Shown one piece after another: positions 36,860-49,479 of a stretch of 64,000 bases of DNA. Both the position numbers and the translations under genes were made by a program. The notes beneath the pieces are model-generated. The model made no database searches and was not told the DNA's origin. It worked only from the letters and a program-made list of their open reading frames with translations. Origin of the DNA: Zhengitettix transpicula (taxonomy: Eukaryota; Arthropoda; Insecta; Orthoptera; Tetrigidae). The stretch's first letter is position 1. Each line of letters begins with the position of its first letter. Where the stretch lies: contig CM073591.1 of assembly GCA_037074705.1 (NCBI GenBank), positions 62,002,897 through 62,066,896 of the forward strand, written 5' to 3'.

Positions 36860-37350
36860 CAAATACGACGTTTCGTGCACAATTTTGGGATTTCAGGTAA
36901 TATATCAAAATAAGCAAAATTTATACAATATATTGGCAAATTTGTATTTAAAAACAGAGGTTTTTATCAATTCTTGTGATCTTTCTCAATGCTATTGCCA
37001 GATCGAAGAGATATAGCCAAAGTTAAAACACTTTACAAATAATATATAAACCCATATATAAATTAACAAAGATTATTTAATAATCAATACAGTTTAAATG
37101 AGAAGTAACCTTTTTAACATTTAAAAACAATTTATTCGTCTTAATTTTTTAAATTAACCTTCTATCAAAATTATTTCCATTTATATTGTTCAAAATTAAT
37201 TTCTGATCTTCGTCTGTTATGCGGGGTTGTTAATTTCTTGTGTTATTGTCTTATGGACGTAAATTTTATTTCTAAAATATGTTTTTCTCAATTTATCGAA
37301 TAAGATTTTTTATTTACGTATATTACATGGTTAAGTCCAAAAATTGTGAA
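36860..37350 (-). pseudogene. Probable Penelope-like (or L1-like) reverse transcriptase relic
   Basis: The minus strand carries SQFLDLTM (about 37327-37350), close to the INFLDLTI box that follows the RT palm in Penelope-like and some L1-like enzymes. About 100-200 bases later, in another frame, it reads TDEDQKLILNNINGNNFDRR (about 37140-37205). This resembles the 'E.N.IK.IA..NG+....I' stretch expected downstream in Penelope-like proteins. Stops are frequent. Further on, CACGAAACGTCG (about 36868-36880) resembles the ACGTCG-type tail motif of such elements. No GIY-YIG endonuclease motif could be made out. The identification rests on two boxes and is tentative. Confidence 0.4.
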
Positions 37351-37639
37351 CTAAACGTTGTATTTGAATTACTTTCTTGTTTTAATTAATTACTACACAT
37401 TTTCTGACATATTGGCTGTTTCGTTTATTTGTCTAATGATAACTGTGAGATTAAAATAAATAAATATAATTATTCTTCTCTGCATTCAATTCCTTTATTT
37501 TAATTAGAACTTTCTGTCTTTTAATGTTCCTATCAATATGCCTGCACTTCAATCGCGGTCCTTAGCTAACCGTAAGTTGACCGAAAAATAAAGAAACTGA
37601 TACAGAAACTTTATTTATTCGACTGATATGTAGGATTTA

Positions 37640-37795
37640 CTAGTGGTCGCCTTTAGAGTAGGACCCCATTGATTTAACACACTTGTGAATACGTTCCTTC
37701 CACTGCTCAAAACATTTCTGTTTATCGCCGTCCTTTCCGTGAGGCTGCGCAGGAGATCCGCCGTTTCCGATCGTACATCTTCCATTGCAACTCAG
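37640..37795 (-). pseudogene. Mariner/Tc-like transposase C-terminal fragment
   Basis: On the minus strand a frame of about 50 codons ends KCFEQWKERIHKCVKSMGSY then SKGDH and a stop (TAG at 37640-37642). This is the usual C-terminus of mariner-family transposases ('CFE.W..R...CI...G.YFEGD'). The residues before it (about GNGGSPAQPHGKDGDKQ) do not look like mariner, and the catalytic core is absent, so the copy is internally deleted or joined to other sequence. It differs from the mariner at 27.5-28.4 kb and stems from another lineage. Confidence 0.65.
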
Positions 37796-40700
37796 TCGAT
37801 CAATCGAGATCCAACTATTCTCTGTGCAAAAATGTTTTTCAAGGTTCTGCGGATAAATATTTAATAAAACATTTATAGTCTGGTAGTATCTAATGTCTTA
37901 CTACATTTCAATATTATTGAATTTGTCCATTTTTACTGGTAAGTAACTATTTAGCTACTCGTATTTACCTAATTTATGAGTTTATTGTTTTGACCGAGTA
38001 TTCTATTTAGCGATATATTCGTCGAAAACAGCATTTTTTATTTCAAAATTTATTTATTAGGTGTTATAACTTGATTTTGTTATTTAATTTGGATTTAAAG
38101 GTTAGTTTACTTGATACTTCCAGAAAAAAGGACAATAGTTGAAATGATAGTAATACGGTCCTTAGTTGTAGGAAGAGGAATGAAGAAATTAAGTTTTAAA
38201 GCAGAAAAAATGATAATATGCACGTCTAACTGACTCTCAGTCTATTGTAGATTGTCTTACTTCCTTTTTCCTTTATTATTTTCACCTTAATTTTTTGGCT
38301 CCTATTGCAACCAGTTACCTACGCGCTTCCTTCATTTTTACACTGTCAGTCCTATCCAAACAGTTGAATTAACATTCCTAGTTAATGTAAATATTCAGTT
38401 TAAAATTAATGTTTTAATTGTTGATTCATAAAATTGTTTAATGAGAAAATCGGATCCATTTTCACTGCAAATATTTTAGGTGATACCAAGATCCTTTATC
38501 CGTCTCCTTAAGCGGCCTTAAGCTCCTGTGACTGTTCCTGCATCTTGTTTCCCTTTCTGCTTCGTTCGTCAGCATATATATATATATATATACTGCTAAT
38601 TTGGTAGATTTTACTAATCATGTATTTTTTTGTTACGAATTTAGTAGAATTTATGCTAGCCGCTTCAAGGTTTTTCCCCTTCAATTTCAGAATTGTATTA
38701 TTTCCAAAAAAGTTTGTTACTTTTTATATAGCACACATGATTATTTTATATTAAAACAACAGATTTCACTCTCGTTCTATACTTTCCCACTCTCTAATTT
38801 ATATTTTTATTTTACGCATTACTTTAACCACCATGACCAAATTTTGATGATCTTGTCTTCCTCTTTAAATATTACTTCTCGATTTTGATCACTCCGTTTA
38901 GCCTATATTTAAACCGGCAATGTATAATTCATATTCCCGTATCTGACTTCGACATATACAATCGTTAACGATTAGTAAGCGTCCATTAACAACCGTGCCA
39001 TTTAACAGGTTTTCGATATTTTCCTTAATATCAGATACGTCTTCGTGAACTAGCAAATTTATTTAGTTTTATTAATTAAAATATTTATTTACTAAGGTGA
39101 AATTTCTTTTTCGCGGTATACGTTGGCATAACGTAACGGTGGGAGCCAAACAAGTGATTTTACAGCCTACAAGCCATTGGCCCAACACTAGACGTCGCCT
39201 CATTAATTGCGGATACAGATTGAAATATACATTACATATAAATAACTGGATAAATTTCATTATAAGAAACTATGTACTAGTCATTTAGTTAGGGAAGCGA
39301 CACCACTGTACATCAGTTTGATGTACACGCTTCAGTGTAATTCATACTCATCTAAATTAAATTTATAAATTTCTACAAACATTGTGATAGGGAACAGCTA
39401 TCAATATTTTAATAAACTCAGATGTTTTGTCTTAAATTTTAGATATCGTAGTGTAATTACTCTTTAGCAAAATTCTATATAACAATTTACACTGTCAAAT
39501 GAAGAAGTACAAAACCCGCCCGGTAACCACGCACCCCTATTTATTAATTTCTGAAGGAATAGTATAAAAGTACGCTTTATTAAGACTAGATCACCAGTAA
39601 TAAAAACTTTTAAAGTTTCATAAACACATAATGGAGCTGACATAAATCATGGAGACCAATTACAATTTCATGCTGAGAGCTGCCGTTTCGCAACGCGATT
39701 AGTTCCGTTCAAGTAATTACAATTGCATAGCAAAATTGCCTTTATGATCTATGCGTTTGTGTTTGTTCGCTTCAATAGTGTCCGTAGTGTGCTTGGAATT
39801 ATTGGCATGTCTTCCTTCCTTTATTACTTATTATCAAATAAAATTCAATACAAGACATTAGTTTCGAGAATTTCCTGTGAGACCTGCGATTTACTCGTTA
39901 CCACAAAACACAGAAATAAAAGTGCATGGGTTTATAATGAAGGGGAATTTCTTTTATAAGCCAGATAAAAACAATTGAGTCATTTGTCCGAGTCTATTAT
40001 TACGCTTCAGTGCGTTGTATTGTTTCCGCTGATTTTTTTGGAGTTGTATCCCAAAATTAGAAGTAATAACAATAATATTATACATATAATTTCTGCTTCG
40101 CACTCAAATTTAATTCAACAGAGACAAATTCGTTTAATCACTGGCTTTCAATAATTACTTTAAATTTGCGCCGGGATTTGAATAATAGTTTTTTAATGTC
40201 AATATAATACGTAATATAAATTTTTTGCCTGATAGAAGTGAGAAACAGAACACTACCCCATTACACGAAAATTTTGAATCTCTAAACAGCAACGCCTCTC
40301 TCAATTTTATAGTGATATTAATTATATTTTACTATGTGCTAATGGCTTGCTAATCTATTCAACCCTCAACTAATTTTAAGTTGATTTGACACTATCATCA
40401 AATATATATGGATGTATTATCAGTTTGGTCACAATGGCTTTCCCTTGGTAGAGTGCAAGAAATCTACAGACGCCAGTTGTCTACGTGGGTGGATTGTGTA
40501 GGCGAATATCGATAACATCCATTCCTGGCGGTCTCGGCTAAAAAACACGGGTCTGAAATTCTGCCGTTGCCTAGGTCAAAATGTAAACGAATTTCTGGTG
40601 TTAGCGAATGAATATGATGGACATTTAGTATACGGTTACACAAATATTGTCATAAAATCACTATCAATTAAAGCAATCTCACACAACTCAGAAATCAAAT

Positions 40701-42244
40701 TATTCTTTACTAATGATAATATCAGAATTCTAGATTTCCTCTTTAACAGGAATTTTAAACGGGGTAAAGTTGACTTATTTTCAGCTATTTTGTAACACAC
40801 TTTATTTTCTGATAGAACTTATTATAAATTCACGAATGGACTAAAAAGCACCTGTGGAAAGTAAACTGAAGTGTAGACTCTTAACTACAAAATTTGAGTG
40901 CCCCTTATGGAATGCAACACGCAATACACATTTAATTCGTAATTTTTATTCTGATTGACTATGAAATATAATAATTGCTTCTCAACAGTAGGTGTCTAAG
41001 GAATCATATGCATTCCACACAATTTCCCTATGCTATTATTCATGTGTCTCCCTTGTCAATATTTAGAAGATATGCATAACAATTACTTCGAAAATGGTAA
41101 TTTTGATTCTCAGAAATATTTAGGTTATAATGAAATGCTAGTTTCTAACCGGACAATTTATCTAGAGCTAAAATTTTAATTCTCAGCGAAACTAATTAGC
41201 TGCATTTTCTGACGAAAGTTGACGGGAGCTACATTTTCTCTATTTCAATTATTAACGCGGAAATTTTTATTTTCTACGTTCAACTTTTTTTTTACGTGGG
41301 TCATTAATTAAAATGTTTGAAATAAACATGATTATTTTTGATTATGTAACACAAAAAGCTACTGATAAGTCTAACTTTTATCATCCCTCTCGAGACGCTA
41401 AAAGCAATCCCAACCATGGTTTATCTTTCGTGTATTTGCGTCGTAGTGTTACCAATAAATTTCATTAGGATCTGGCATACAGTGGAATACTACTTTAGGA
41501 AACAGGGCCTTTATGAACAAGCCTGACGCAAATCAGGTTTTTGAAGTTCACGGAGAGTTTATTAATGCGTAAATGCATAAACCTTCCCGTTTGTATTTTT
41601 TTAGGAAAAGTATTTTATGACTTTATGTAAAATTTAAATTTAAAGTTAAATTATAACTGATATTTTATGACAAATTATTATGTCAGGCGTATCGTAATAG
41701 TGAAGAGTCGTTTAACTACTGTATTGCATTAATTTCGTTTTTCAAAATAATTATTTTTGTTTCCAGACGGGCGGAGTTGCTTCTGGTACATATTTGTGCT
41801 TTCTATAATAATTGTCGTTGCAAACCAGCCCATTCCAATTACAGTACTAAATAAATTCATATAGAATAGTGTAGTGACACACTGACGGTTATGTCTGAAA
41901 CAGGTAGAATCCTGTCAGACGATGATATCAAATAAGTAGAGTAGTGCAAGGCGGGGAAGCCTACTTGCATTGTATTGAGGCCGGAAGATATTTACTAAAA
42001 CCTAACTTTCCTAGTTTCGTAGCAACCTCATCCATCAAAAAAAATTCATCTCTCTAATTGCTTCGATCCAATTAAATAATAAATACACATACGTAAGCGA
42101 TTGATTATTGCGATTATTTAATTGCGTTTGAAGTTTTTTTAAAAATATTTCACTTATCAGTTATTAGATTACATTTTAATCTATAATATAATGCGGCAGC
42201 TTTAACATGTTATTTACATGTTTTACATTATATCAGTGAAAAGA
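37796..42244. other. Long AT-rich stretch without a gene
   Basis: Nothing convincing in 4.4 kb. A (TA)9 run is at 38574-38591. The 95-codon frame at 38601-38888 and the 78-codon frame at 39723-39959 show no family. Opposing frames near 39072-39288 are shadows of each other in a slightly GC-richer patch. Confidence 0.55.
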
Positions 42245-42835
42245 ACTCCTAAAGCATGTCTACAGATGTGATGGCCATTTTCTTCTCAGTCTTCTTATTA
42301 CATAATTTTCTAATAGTGGTTGTAATTAGAGATTTTTATGTGATTTGAGCTTTTCTTAATGAAAACACTCTTATGATGGAGATTTTCCATAACATTGGGG
42401 ATTTTTAAGTAATTGTCATTTGTTATGTAACAGGGGGCATTAACGGTGGCTCTTAATATTTTAGACTGGCAAATATTTGGAATATTGCAGTATTTGACTT
42501 TCTGGCACATCCCCATACTTCTACCCCGTAGCTACAATATTATGGTTTTGTATAGTAGAAGTTTATTTTCTATGGAGAGGTGTGACTTACGTCCTAGTAA
42601 CCAGTACATTTTTTTTGTTTTATATCCATTTGTTTTTTTCTTGGTTATGTGGGTTTTACAATTGAGCTTGCTATCGAAAGGTAGAAAAAAATATTTGACA
42701 GAGAGTGATTTGCGATTCAATGATGTACCTAGAAATAGTATTCGGATATTTTTAAATCTAAAAAACAGGAATAGCTTGCCATTTTTTAATAGCAACAGTT
42801 TTAAAAGTTACCTTTCATATTAATCAGCAGTATCA
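42245..42835 (-). pseudogene. Jockey-type LINE reverse transcriptase C-terminal relic
   Basis: The minus strand first gives SKLNCKTHITKKK and KKMYWLLGRKSHLSIENKLL (within 42532-42795), matching the jockey-family box of the type 'KM+WL+GR.S.LS+ENK.L+Y'. It continues in another frame with YGVEVWGCARKSNT (about 42490-42533), the 'YGIQLWG' box. Then SKILRATVNAPCYITND (about 42405-42465) matches 'K.LR.I.NAPWYV.N', and lastly ENYVIRRLRRKWPSHL (about 42255-42303), the usual 'RRLKR..P.DL' end. At least one frameshift near 42520 and an in-frame stop break it. The palm domain is missing, so the copy is 5'-truncated. The plus-strand 125-codon frame here is only its shadow. Confidence 0.85.
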
Positions 42836-43740
42836 GAAGAATGATTTATAGCATATTGAGAAAAAATATTATTATACTGGCGTATATATTTATGTGAATT
42901 TCTGTATACATGATGGTGATAGGGTAAGCTCGCGTTGTGCGGAAATCTTGAATGTTTTATTATAATAAATAACTGTTTTGTGGAAGGGGCCATAATAATA
43001 TTTACAGAATTAAGAAACCACTAAATGAAGGCTCAAGAAATTACTGAATGTGCGGAAGGTAATGTACTATTCTTAGAATTGGATTGGCACCTTAAAGACA
43101 CTGGATTAACATTAGTTTACAGGCATAGACAGTTTCCGGTAACGACAGCATTTTCAAAGTCGATATAAAAATAATCTTTACAGAAATCAACCTTCTATAA
43201 GGAGATTCTGTAAACGAATTCTTTGAAGCCAAAGCTGTGGTGGTTTTTATAACATTTTGCAATATATTATCTAAACATAAATATATAAAATAAAAATGTC
43301 AATTGAGCTGTAGTTTCGGAGAAAGCCAGACTTTAGCAGATTTTGAACGTATATGACTTACGTTGGGTTACGTCACTACACAGTATTAGATCGGCCTACT
43401 TTGAATCTTTGCTAAGTTTAGTAATGGATTCTAAATATTATGTATGCGTTGCTCTCTAAAAGAATCACCTAATAGCTCGAGTATTATACAAAACACAAGG
43501 AGATGAGTCATAGGAAATTTTTATCAATTGCAGCGATTGGATTGTGAACAAATATAAAAAATTTCTATGCGTGTTACAGTGCTAATATAACTCGTTAGCA
43601 AGTACAATAAAAATTAGGCCCTAACTGGACTCGCTTATCCCTGTGGCTTACAACAAGTCTCCGTTGCTAGTAACGTTTACAATTAATGTATTTGCCTAAT
43701 AATATAACCCACTTACATATTAAATTAAATTAATGAATTT
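42836..43740. other. AT-rich non-coding stretch
   Basis: No gene or repeat recognised. Confidence 0.6.
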
Positions 43741-43761
43741 TTTTCTTTCTTTCTCTTTCAG
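43741..43761 (+). promoter_or_regulatory. Strong 3' splice-site-like sequence
   Basis: A 20-base pyrimidine tract of T and C ends in CAG at 43761. It is among the better acceptor-like signals in the window. The downstream partner is the donor-like ATC|GTAAGTA at 43819. Confidence 0.4.
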
Positions 43762-43818
43762 GTTAGTATTACCTCGCAGTTGCAAGAGACATCAGTAGAG
43801 AAATAGAAAATATAAATC
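43762..43818 (+). other. Candidate 57-nt non-coding exon
   Basis: It is bounded by the pyrimidine-rich acceptor (to 43761) and a near-consensus donor GTAAGTA at 43819. All three frames contain a stop within the 57 bases, so if it is an exon it is untranslated or belongs to a non-coding RNA. The alternative is chance pairing of two good splice-like sequences. Confidence 0.3.
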
Positions 43819-45600
43819 GTAAGTACTTTCATCCGCTATTTTTATTTAACGTATTAGATACGTACATGAAGGAACAAAATGAAACTCAACACACATATTC
43901 ATAAAGGTTTGGGTGTGGGGCGAGAATTAGGCCTATTTCATTCACGAGATATATGATTAAAATACTTGTTAACGCGACTAACAAATACTTAATTTTAAAG
44001 AAATGATCTTTAAATGAATATATCAATATTATAATCATTTTTCCTAGTGCTTTACTATAGAATCTTTTTGCGGTTACTTACAGAGGAGTGAGCTGGTTCA
44101 TTGAAAAATGTGAAGAAAACGTCTTATAAAAATTTCCTTACGATTTCCCCTACAAGTAATGGTCTACGAGGGCAGAAATTGTTTGGGGGTAAGGTTAATT
44201 CCAAACGAAGGTTGACAGGTTAATTCGCCCCGGATGTGGAGTGTTTTATTCTAATTGATACTATATAATTCATATTTGTGAGAGTTCTAATACACACAAA
44301 ACATTAATTTTAATAGCGTCACATTATTATCTGCGTTTTATAAAACCAATTCAGGTGTTTCAAGAATAAAAGCATTAATTTTAGACTAAGAGGAATGTAA
44401 CCCGACATTCAGTCGTGATCGATTGCTAGACGTGTTGAATTAATTTTTATAATTGTAGGCGGCGTTACGGCGACAATGTGGGCGGGAAACGTTAGTAGGA
44501 ATTGTTGTGAAGCAGTCTGGTGAATGAGCGAGGCAGAACGTGTCTGAGCTCTATAAGGACAGGACATTTCTCATTTGTTTAAGTTAATCAAAAAGTACCC
44601 TAAATTTGGATAATTTTTATTATAAATTACCGGGCGCCTATTAAACAGTGGAACTGCTGGAGATTCATGGGCGGAATTATAAAGGAATGGCTTACACTGG
44701 ATAAAAAGTATTTATATAGGGGAGAATATATGATTCCTGGGCGTTTCTTGCGGGGATGACTGAACAAGAATTCTAAAAAGGGAATACAGAAGGATAATCA
44801 TGAATGGAGAACTAAAGGGATTCCCCCCTGCCCCAATTTTTTATGGAATGTAGAATATGAAAGCCGATGTTCCAAACAGCATTTTTGTTAGTCTTCAGGG
44901 TAAATTAAATTAATTCTATACTCCTGAAGACTCCTATTTTTGCATTTTGACTAGTACTGACTGGATGTTTTCCATTTAAGGAAGAACTGGTTTCGCGATA
45001 ACCAACCAAAAAATTCAGGCCACGTCTAAAGTGTTTCTCCGGGGTGTTTGACCGAGCTTGTTTAATAATGTGGCACGTGGCATCTCTGGAATTAGGCCAC
45101 CGGGTTAATTGCTCATAAACTCAAAGTAACCATTTTCAAGATGCTCATCCTAGGATTATATGTTAAAAAGTTAAATTTGCATGCCCTAAAATGACAACCA
45201 CGGGAAAAAGAATCACGCATTTAAAGAAACTTAGTATCGGCTGTTTTCTACAAAATTACGATGTATTGAACACATGAATATTGTCATTGATATTCAGGGC
45301 GGCTTAAGACGAGAAGAGAGAAGAAATTTCTGATGAATATATCTTACGTTACGTGGAAAGTTGTAAACGAAGCTCTTCTGCCAGAGGAAACTCTGTTGTA
45401 GTCGGAGCTCAACGTCAACATGGATTTTGTTAAGCTTTTCCTGAAATATCTGGGACTCGAGGCAAATGCATGGAAGAAGGTTTCGATTTTGTGTCAGAGA
45501 CGTTTAAATTGTGTTTACACTCCGCATATTATAATGACCAGTGGTAATATTTAAGAGAACTCTTTCAAAGAGGAATCCTTGGGTTCAGTTATCTGTGGTT
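43819..45600. other. Non-coding stretch, moderately GC-richer
   Basis: Composition rises between 44395 and 45600, with patches at 44455-44560 and 45050-45110. I see no open frame of note, no splice-bounded exon and no repeat family. Confidence 0.5.
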
Positions 45601-45602
45601 GG

Positions 45603-45690
45603 GAAGAAGAAGAAGAAGGTGTAGACAGGCTATGCATAGGGTAACCCAGATAGTGGAAACTCCCCTCGTATAGCATAGGAAAGTGACTGA
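45603..45690 (-). mobile_element. Rep-A copy 8 (sense strand minus), about 70 bp 3' fragment
   Basis: GGTGTAGACAGGCTATGCAT at 45618 opens a match that fades after TATAGCATAGGAAAG (about 45682). Immediately before it is a (GAA)n run (45604-45617), which on the sense strand is a (TTC)n tail. It is the shortest of the nine Rep-A copies. Confidence 0.75.
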
Positions 45691-48423
45691 ATGGGGTTTC
45701 AATACATGTTTAATATTCCTTTTCGTCGGGGGTCGACCTGCAGGCCATTTCCTAGAATGGCCGCTACATGAAAAGCAACAGGTTTACCGCAATACTTGCC
45801 AAGTAAAAATTAGAGTACCCCTCTAATCATAATTACAAATAATATTCATTCAAAAATCCTATTATCACTTCATTAAAACTTCTAAATACCACTCACCTTT
45901 ACTATCCCCCAACAGTGATGCAGTCCTGACTACATTTTTGTCTACCAAAATCATTGAATGTTCTCGCCGATAAGGCCATCTTTCCGATTTTAAATTGTTC
46001 GCAATCCGACCATAACAACATCCTTAAATCATTTCCCACATTTAGAAAAGAGTTAAATCTCTGTATTTTGAGCTCGAAAAGATTACTATTATTATTAAGC
46101 GTAGAAACCTGTTTCATCACAATCCATTGTCCTATCAAAATCTCGTCAAACTTTATTTTCCTTTCTGTTACATCGTTTAGTTTTTTATTCAAGCTCATTT
46201 TATAAATTTAGAACAACTTTCGCCAGATAATTACAAATCTAAGCAGTTCATATGAAAAGAAAGTTGAGAAAAGTTGAGACACTTTGTATTTTTTTTACAT
46301 CAAACTACATAGAGTGACAATGAAGGAATTTATATTCGTAAACTTAAATTTATATTAAAAATTTGGGAATTTCGTAAGTTTATTTTGCGAAGTGGATTGC
46401 TTTAAATATATCCACTCAGAGATTAAGAGTGAAAACAATGAAATCTTGACAACAGAAAGCAGAGCGTGATCGCGATCGACGGAATTGCAATAAATACAAA
46501 AATAATACAGTTCCAAAGGAAGGCAAAAAAACAGATTAGTAGATTGCAGTATCTAAGAATCTCAGTATTTTTCCTAATGTTACAGTGAAATATTTTAGCA
46601 AATCTCTATATTTTCTCCTTAATGGTTCATGCTAACATAATCTCGATAGATAGATCTATCTAAATCGATGTTCCACAACGTTGATCCCTCACAACACATG
46701 GGAGTAATTTGATTGATCAGGGAGGCAATTTGAAAATGAGCTCGAGTAGAGTTTGAAAATTTTCATCAATGATATAACTTGTGCACAATTAAAAATTGTT
46801 GGTATCTTAATTTTAAATATGCATTTGGTACGTTTTGAATTATTATTATAGAAGAACCGTAATTAGGCTTCTATAGGGAATAATTCAATTTATGAATATA
46901 AAAAATATGTATATATTACAGAGGGAGGGGGAATGAGAAACAATTAGGTGGGGCATGGTAAGAAAATGGTTGGGAAATACTGGTCTAAATAGATTAGCAA
47001 TCGCATTAGTTCCATAAAGAAGTGGACTTCTGGACAGCGGACACTGGAAACAGAAACCACAATTAGTGAACAACGATATAATGTTCTCAAAATAATTGTT
47101 TCTAATATTTACTCTGCATTCATGGTACTTTTGAAATCCGTGCTGTAAAAATGAGTCCGTGAGGTAGACTCATTCGTGAAGAGCTGGAATTTAAATTTGA
47201 TATTTAGTAAATTTATTAATTAAGGCTTCCAAATGTGTATTTAATCGAGTGTCAAAAATAAAGTAATACACGTTTTACCTAGCGTTTACTAAACAAACAG
47301 GTAATACACTTCAACCGTAATTAAACACATTAAACAAGTGTCTGCGACACATTAATTACACCCATATATAAACAAAAAAACCGTAATCATAATAAAAGCA
47401 ATAAAATATGAATTAAACAAGCAATTTGGCGAAATGTTGTTATGATATTCATAATTAATTAAGCAGAAAGACGTTCATGAATTGCCTGATGTACTGAACC
47501 GTTCCTAAAAATACCAATTTCTCATACAAGCTGCGACCCTGTGATCAAATGGACGATACTCTTGCACGTGAAAGTGGTCAAGTTTAATAAAACAAAACAA
47601 AAATTGTAGGTGATTGAACTGAATAATGAGAAGAAAATCGAGAATTACCACCAGATAATTTTATAGCACCTGTTTTTTCTTAGATTCGGAAATTAATTAA
47701 TAAATAATTTGTACTTATCCAACCTGTGTATTGCTGTGGTTAATACAAGTCAATGTCGACGAAATGGACTATAGAAATGGATGCAAAATGTACAACAATA
47801 TACTTTATAAGATAGTATTTAAACAGTCATATAAATTTAAAAATAATTATTTAATAATTTCTTTACAGCTTTATAAGCCAGGTAAAAAATGAAACATTAT
47901 AATTAACAATGAACGAATTTTATGCATCCGTTATATTCCTTTTCGTTGAAAATAGTAATATTTGGCTAACAACTATACTAATAAAGTATAAATAACATTG
48001 ATTTAATAAGAATTGTGAGACATCCCAAAATATACCAATTTTTTTAAATATAAAATACGGCCAAGAAAGTGCAATAGAGAGAAAATAAATGAGTACTACT
48101 TGATAACGATGAACTGAAAATATAATTGCGAATTAGCAAATATTTCGCTGCGAATAGGGAACTGAGTAACCTAGTAAATTTGAAAGTGAATATTTTGATG
48201 AGTAAGTTATAACGTTTGTTGGACATATTTTTAAAGACATAAATTCAGTAAAAGTATTACGTTTAATTCCCGTACTTCCTAATATTCTGAAATTTTATTA
48301 ACTTTTCCATGTTAACTGAAACTTCAATTTAATCCGTGCAATCGAAGTTCCCGTTAATGTCAATATGGAACATAAATCAATATTTAAAATTTTTAAAAGC
48401 CTCGTTTGTTGTTTGGTAACCGT
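45691..48423. other. AT-rich non-coding stretch
   Basis: No gene. The 98-codon minus frame (45902-46198) and the opposing 83-codon plus frame lie over each other and match nothing. GTCGACCTGCAGGC at 45732-45745 equals a common cloning polylinker string. It is followed by the inverted repeat GGCCATT-TCCTAG-AATGGCC (45743-45762). A pyrimidine-rich acceptor-like site at 47868 and GTAAAA at 47882 would bound a 13-nt micro-exon, which I do not credit. Confidence 0.5.
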
Positions 48424-48700
48424 CTCATCCCTTAAGATGAGATTCCGACGACATCTTCTGACAGCAGAATGAGAAAATCGATGCTCTATTCAGACGAAAA
48501 GCGTTTCCGGCCAGGGAAATCCCTGCAAAGCGAATCTCGTGGGTTTCGGCGCAAAGGTGAATGACCTGGCGTCCCTTTCTGTAGCACGTGCTCTCTGACG
48601 TCACGAGCATTCCAAAACCGCAGCATCGAACCCGCGGAACCTTTGTAACATAACCTATGTATGACTTCATCGTCACTGAAATGCATACAGCTCACACAGG
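48424..48700 (-). repeat. GC-rich island, possible SINE-like element
   Basis: The island stands out from AT-rich flanks. On the minus strand GGGTTCGATGCT (about 48617-48628) resembles a B box, but I cannot place an A box with confidence. The minus strand is open in two frames (83 and 81 codons). The translations have no known relatives. It could also be an exon-sized piece of a gene. Confidence 0.25.
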
Positions 48701-49180
48701 GATAATATACAAGTTGAAAATTAAATTTCATGACTTCTCTATACGTGGCACAAAAAACTTAATGATTAGTTCGTAGCTTATTCAGTCCATTTTACTTTAG
48801 TCCTACGCGGTGAACGAATAAAGACCACTATAATTGGATATTAAATTTGATACCGAAATATACATTAACAATAAAGCAGTAGTTTAATTAAATATATATT
48901 TTTCTCTTTGATGAAACAAATATTTAATTTCATTAGACAATTATTGAATACAACTAAACACAGACCCTCCCACAGTCTTACGTTCCTAAGGTTTACATAA
49001 ATAATTTTACATAAATAATTCTCTCTAAAAAAATCAACGACCTTTATGAAAATAGAGGATGCGATAAAATTCATTAATATTAAATAGAAGAGATATGATC
49101 AAATATAAGTGTCTAAATGAGGAAATCTACTTTTTGAATCGAACTGTAATATATTATTATTATTATGGCTATTTGTATTT
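48701..49180. other. AT-rich non-coding stretch
   Basis: No gene recognised. A repeated ACATAAATAATT pair lies near 48996-49020. Confidence 0.55.
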
Positions 49181-49474
49181 AACGCTTTATTTACGCGTTA
49201 CAAGCCAGAAGAAATGAACAGCTACCGTAAGTTTTTCGCGCCGGATGCACGTCGCCGTGACCTGATCCAAGAATTTACTGATGCGCTGCAGGCCGATGCT
49301 CTCGGGCTGCAAACAGAGAATTGGTTTTCGCTCAGAGTGGGGATGACTGAAGAACCCCACACTCTGAACCTTTTCAATCTTACCGCACTAAATTTCTGTT
49401 ACCTCATTGGTTATTTCTTGGATGCGGTCACGACTTTTGGAGGGGAGAGAGACGCTTCTCGCTTCTCTACGTGA
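49181..49474 (+). other. Short open frame with bacterial-looking first 40 codons
   Basis: From about 49190 the frame reads TRYKPEEMNSYRKFFAPDAR then RRDLIQEFTDALQADALGLQ. Codons such as CGT, CGC, GCG, CCG and CTG dominate, unlike anything nearby. The likely helix-rich, charged peptide is unknown to me. After about codon 45 (near 49315) composition and codon use return to the local style and the rest of the 86-codon frame looks like non-coding read-through. ATG at 49214 is only the first Met; the frame is open upstream to about 49181, so the segment may be an interior slice. Options are a fragment of bacterial origin, a slice of a GC-rich transposon ORF, or a host exon. Confidence 0.35.
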
Positions 49475-49479
49475 ACGTT

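Noticed and set aside
42446..42823. 125-codon plus-strand frame that looks membrane-like
   Set aside because: It is antisense to a clear jockey-type RT relic; hydrophobicity is a product of the complementary strand.
47869..47881. 13-nt micro-exon between TTTACAG and GTAAAA
   Set aside because: The acceptor is ordinary, the donor is weak, and there is no nearby coding context.
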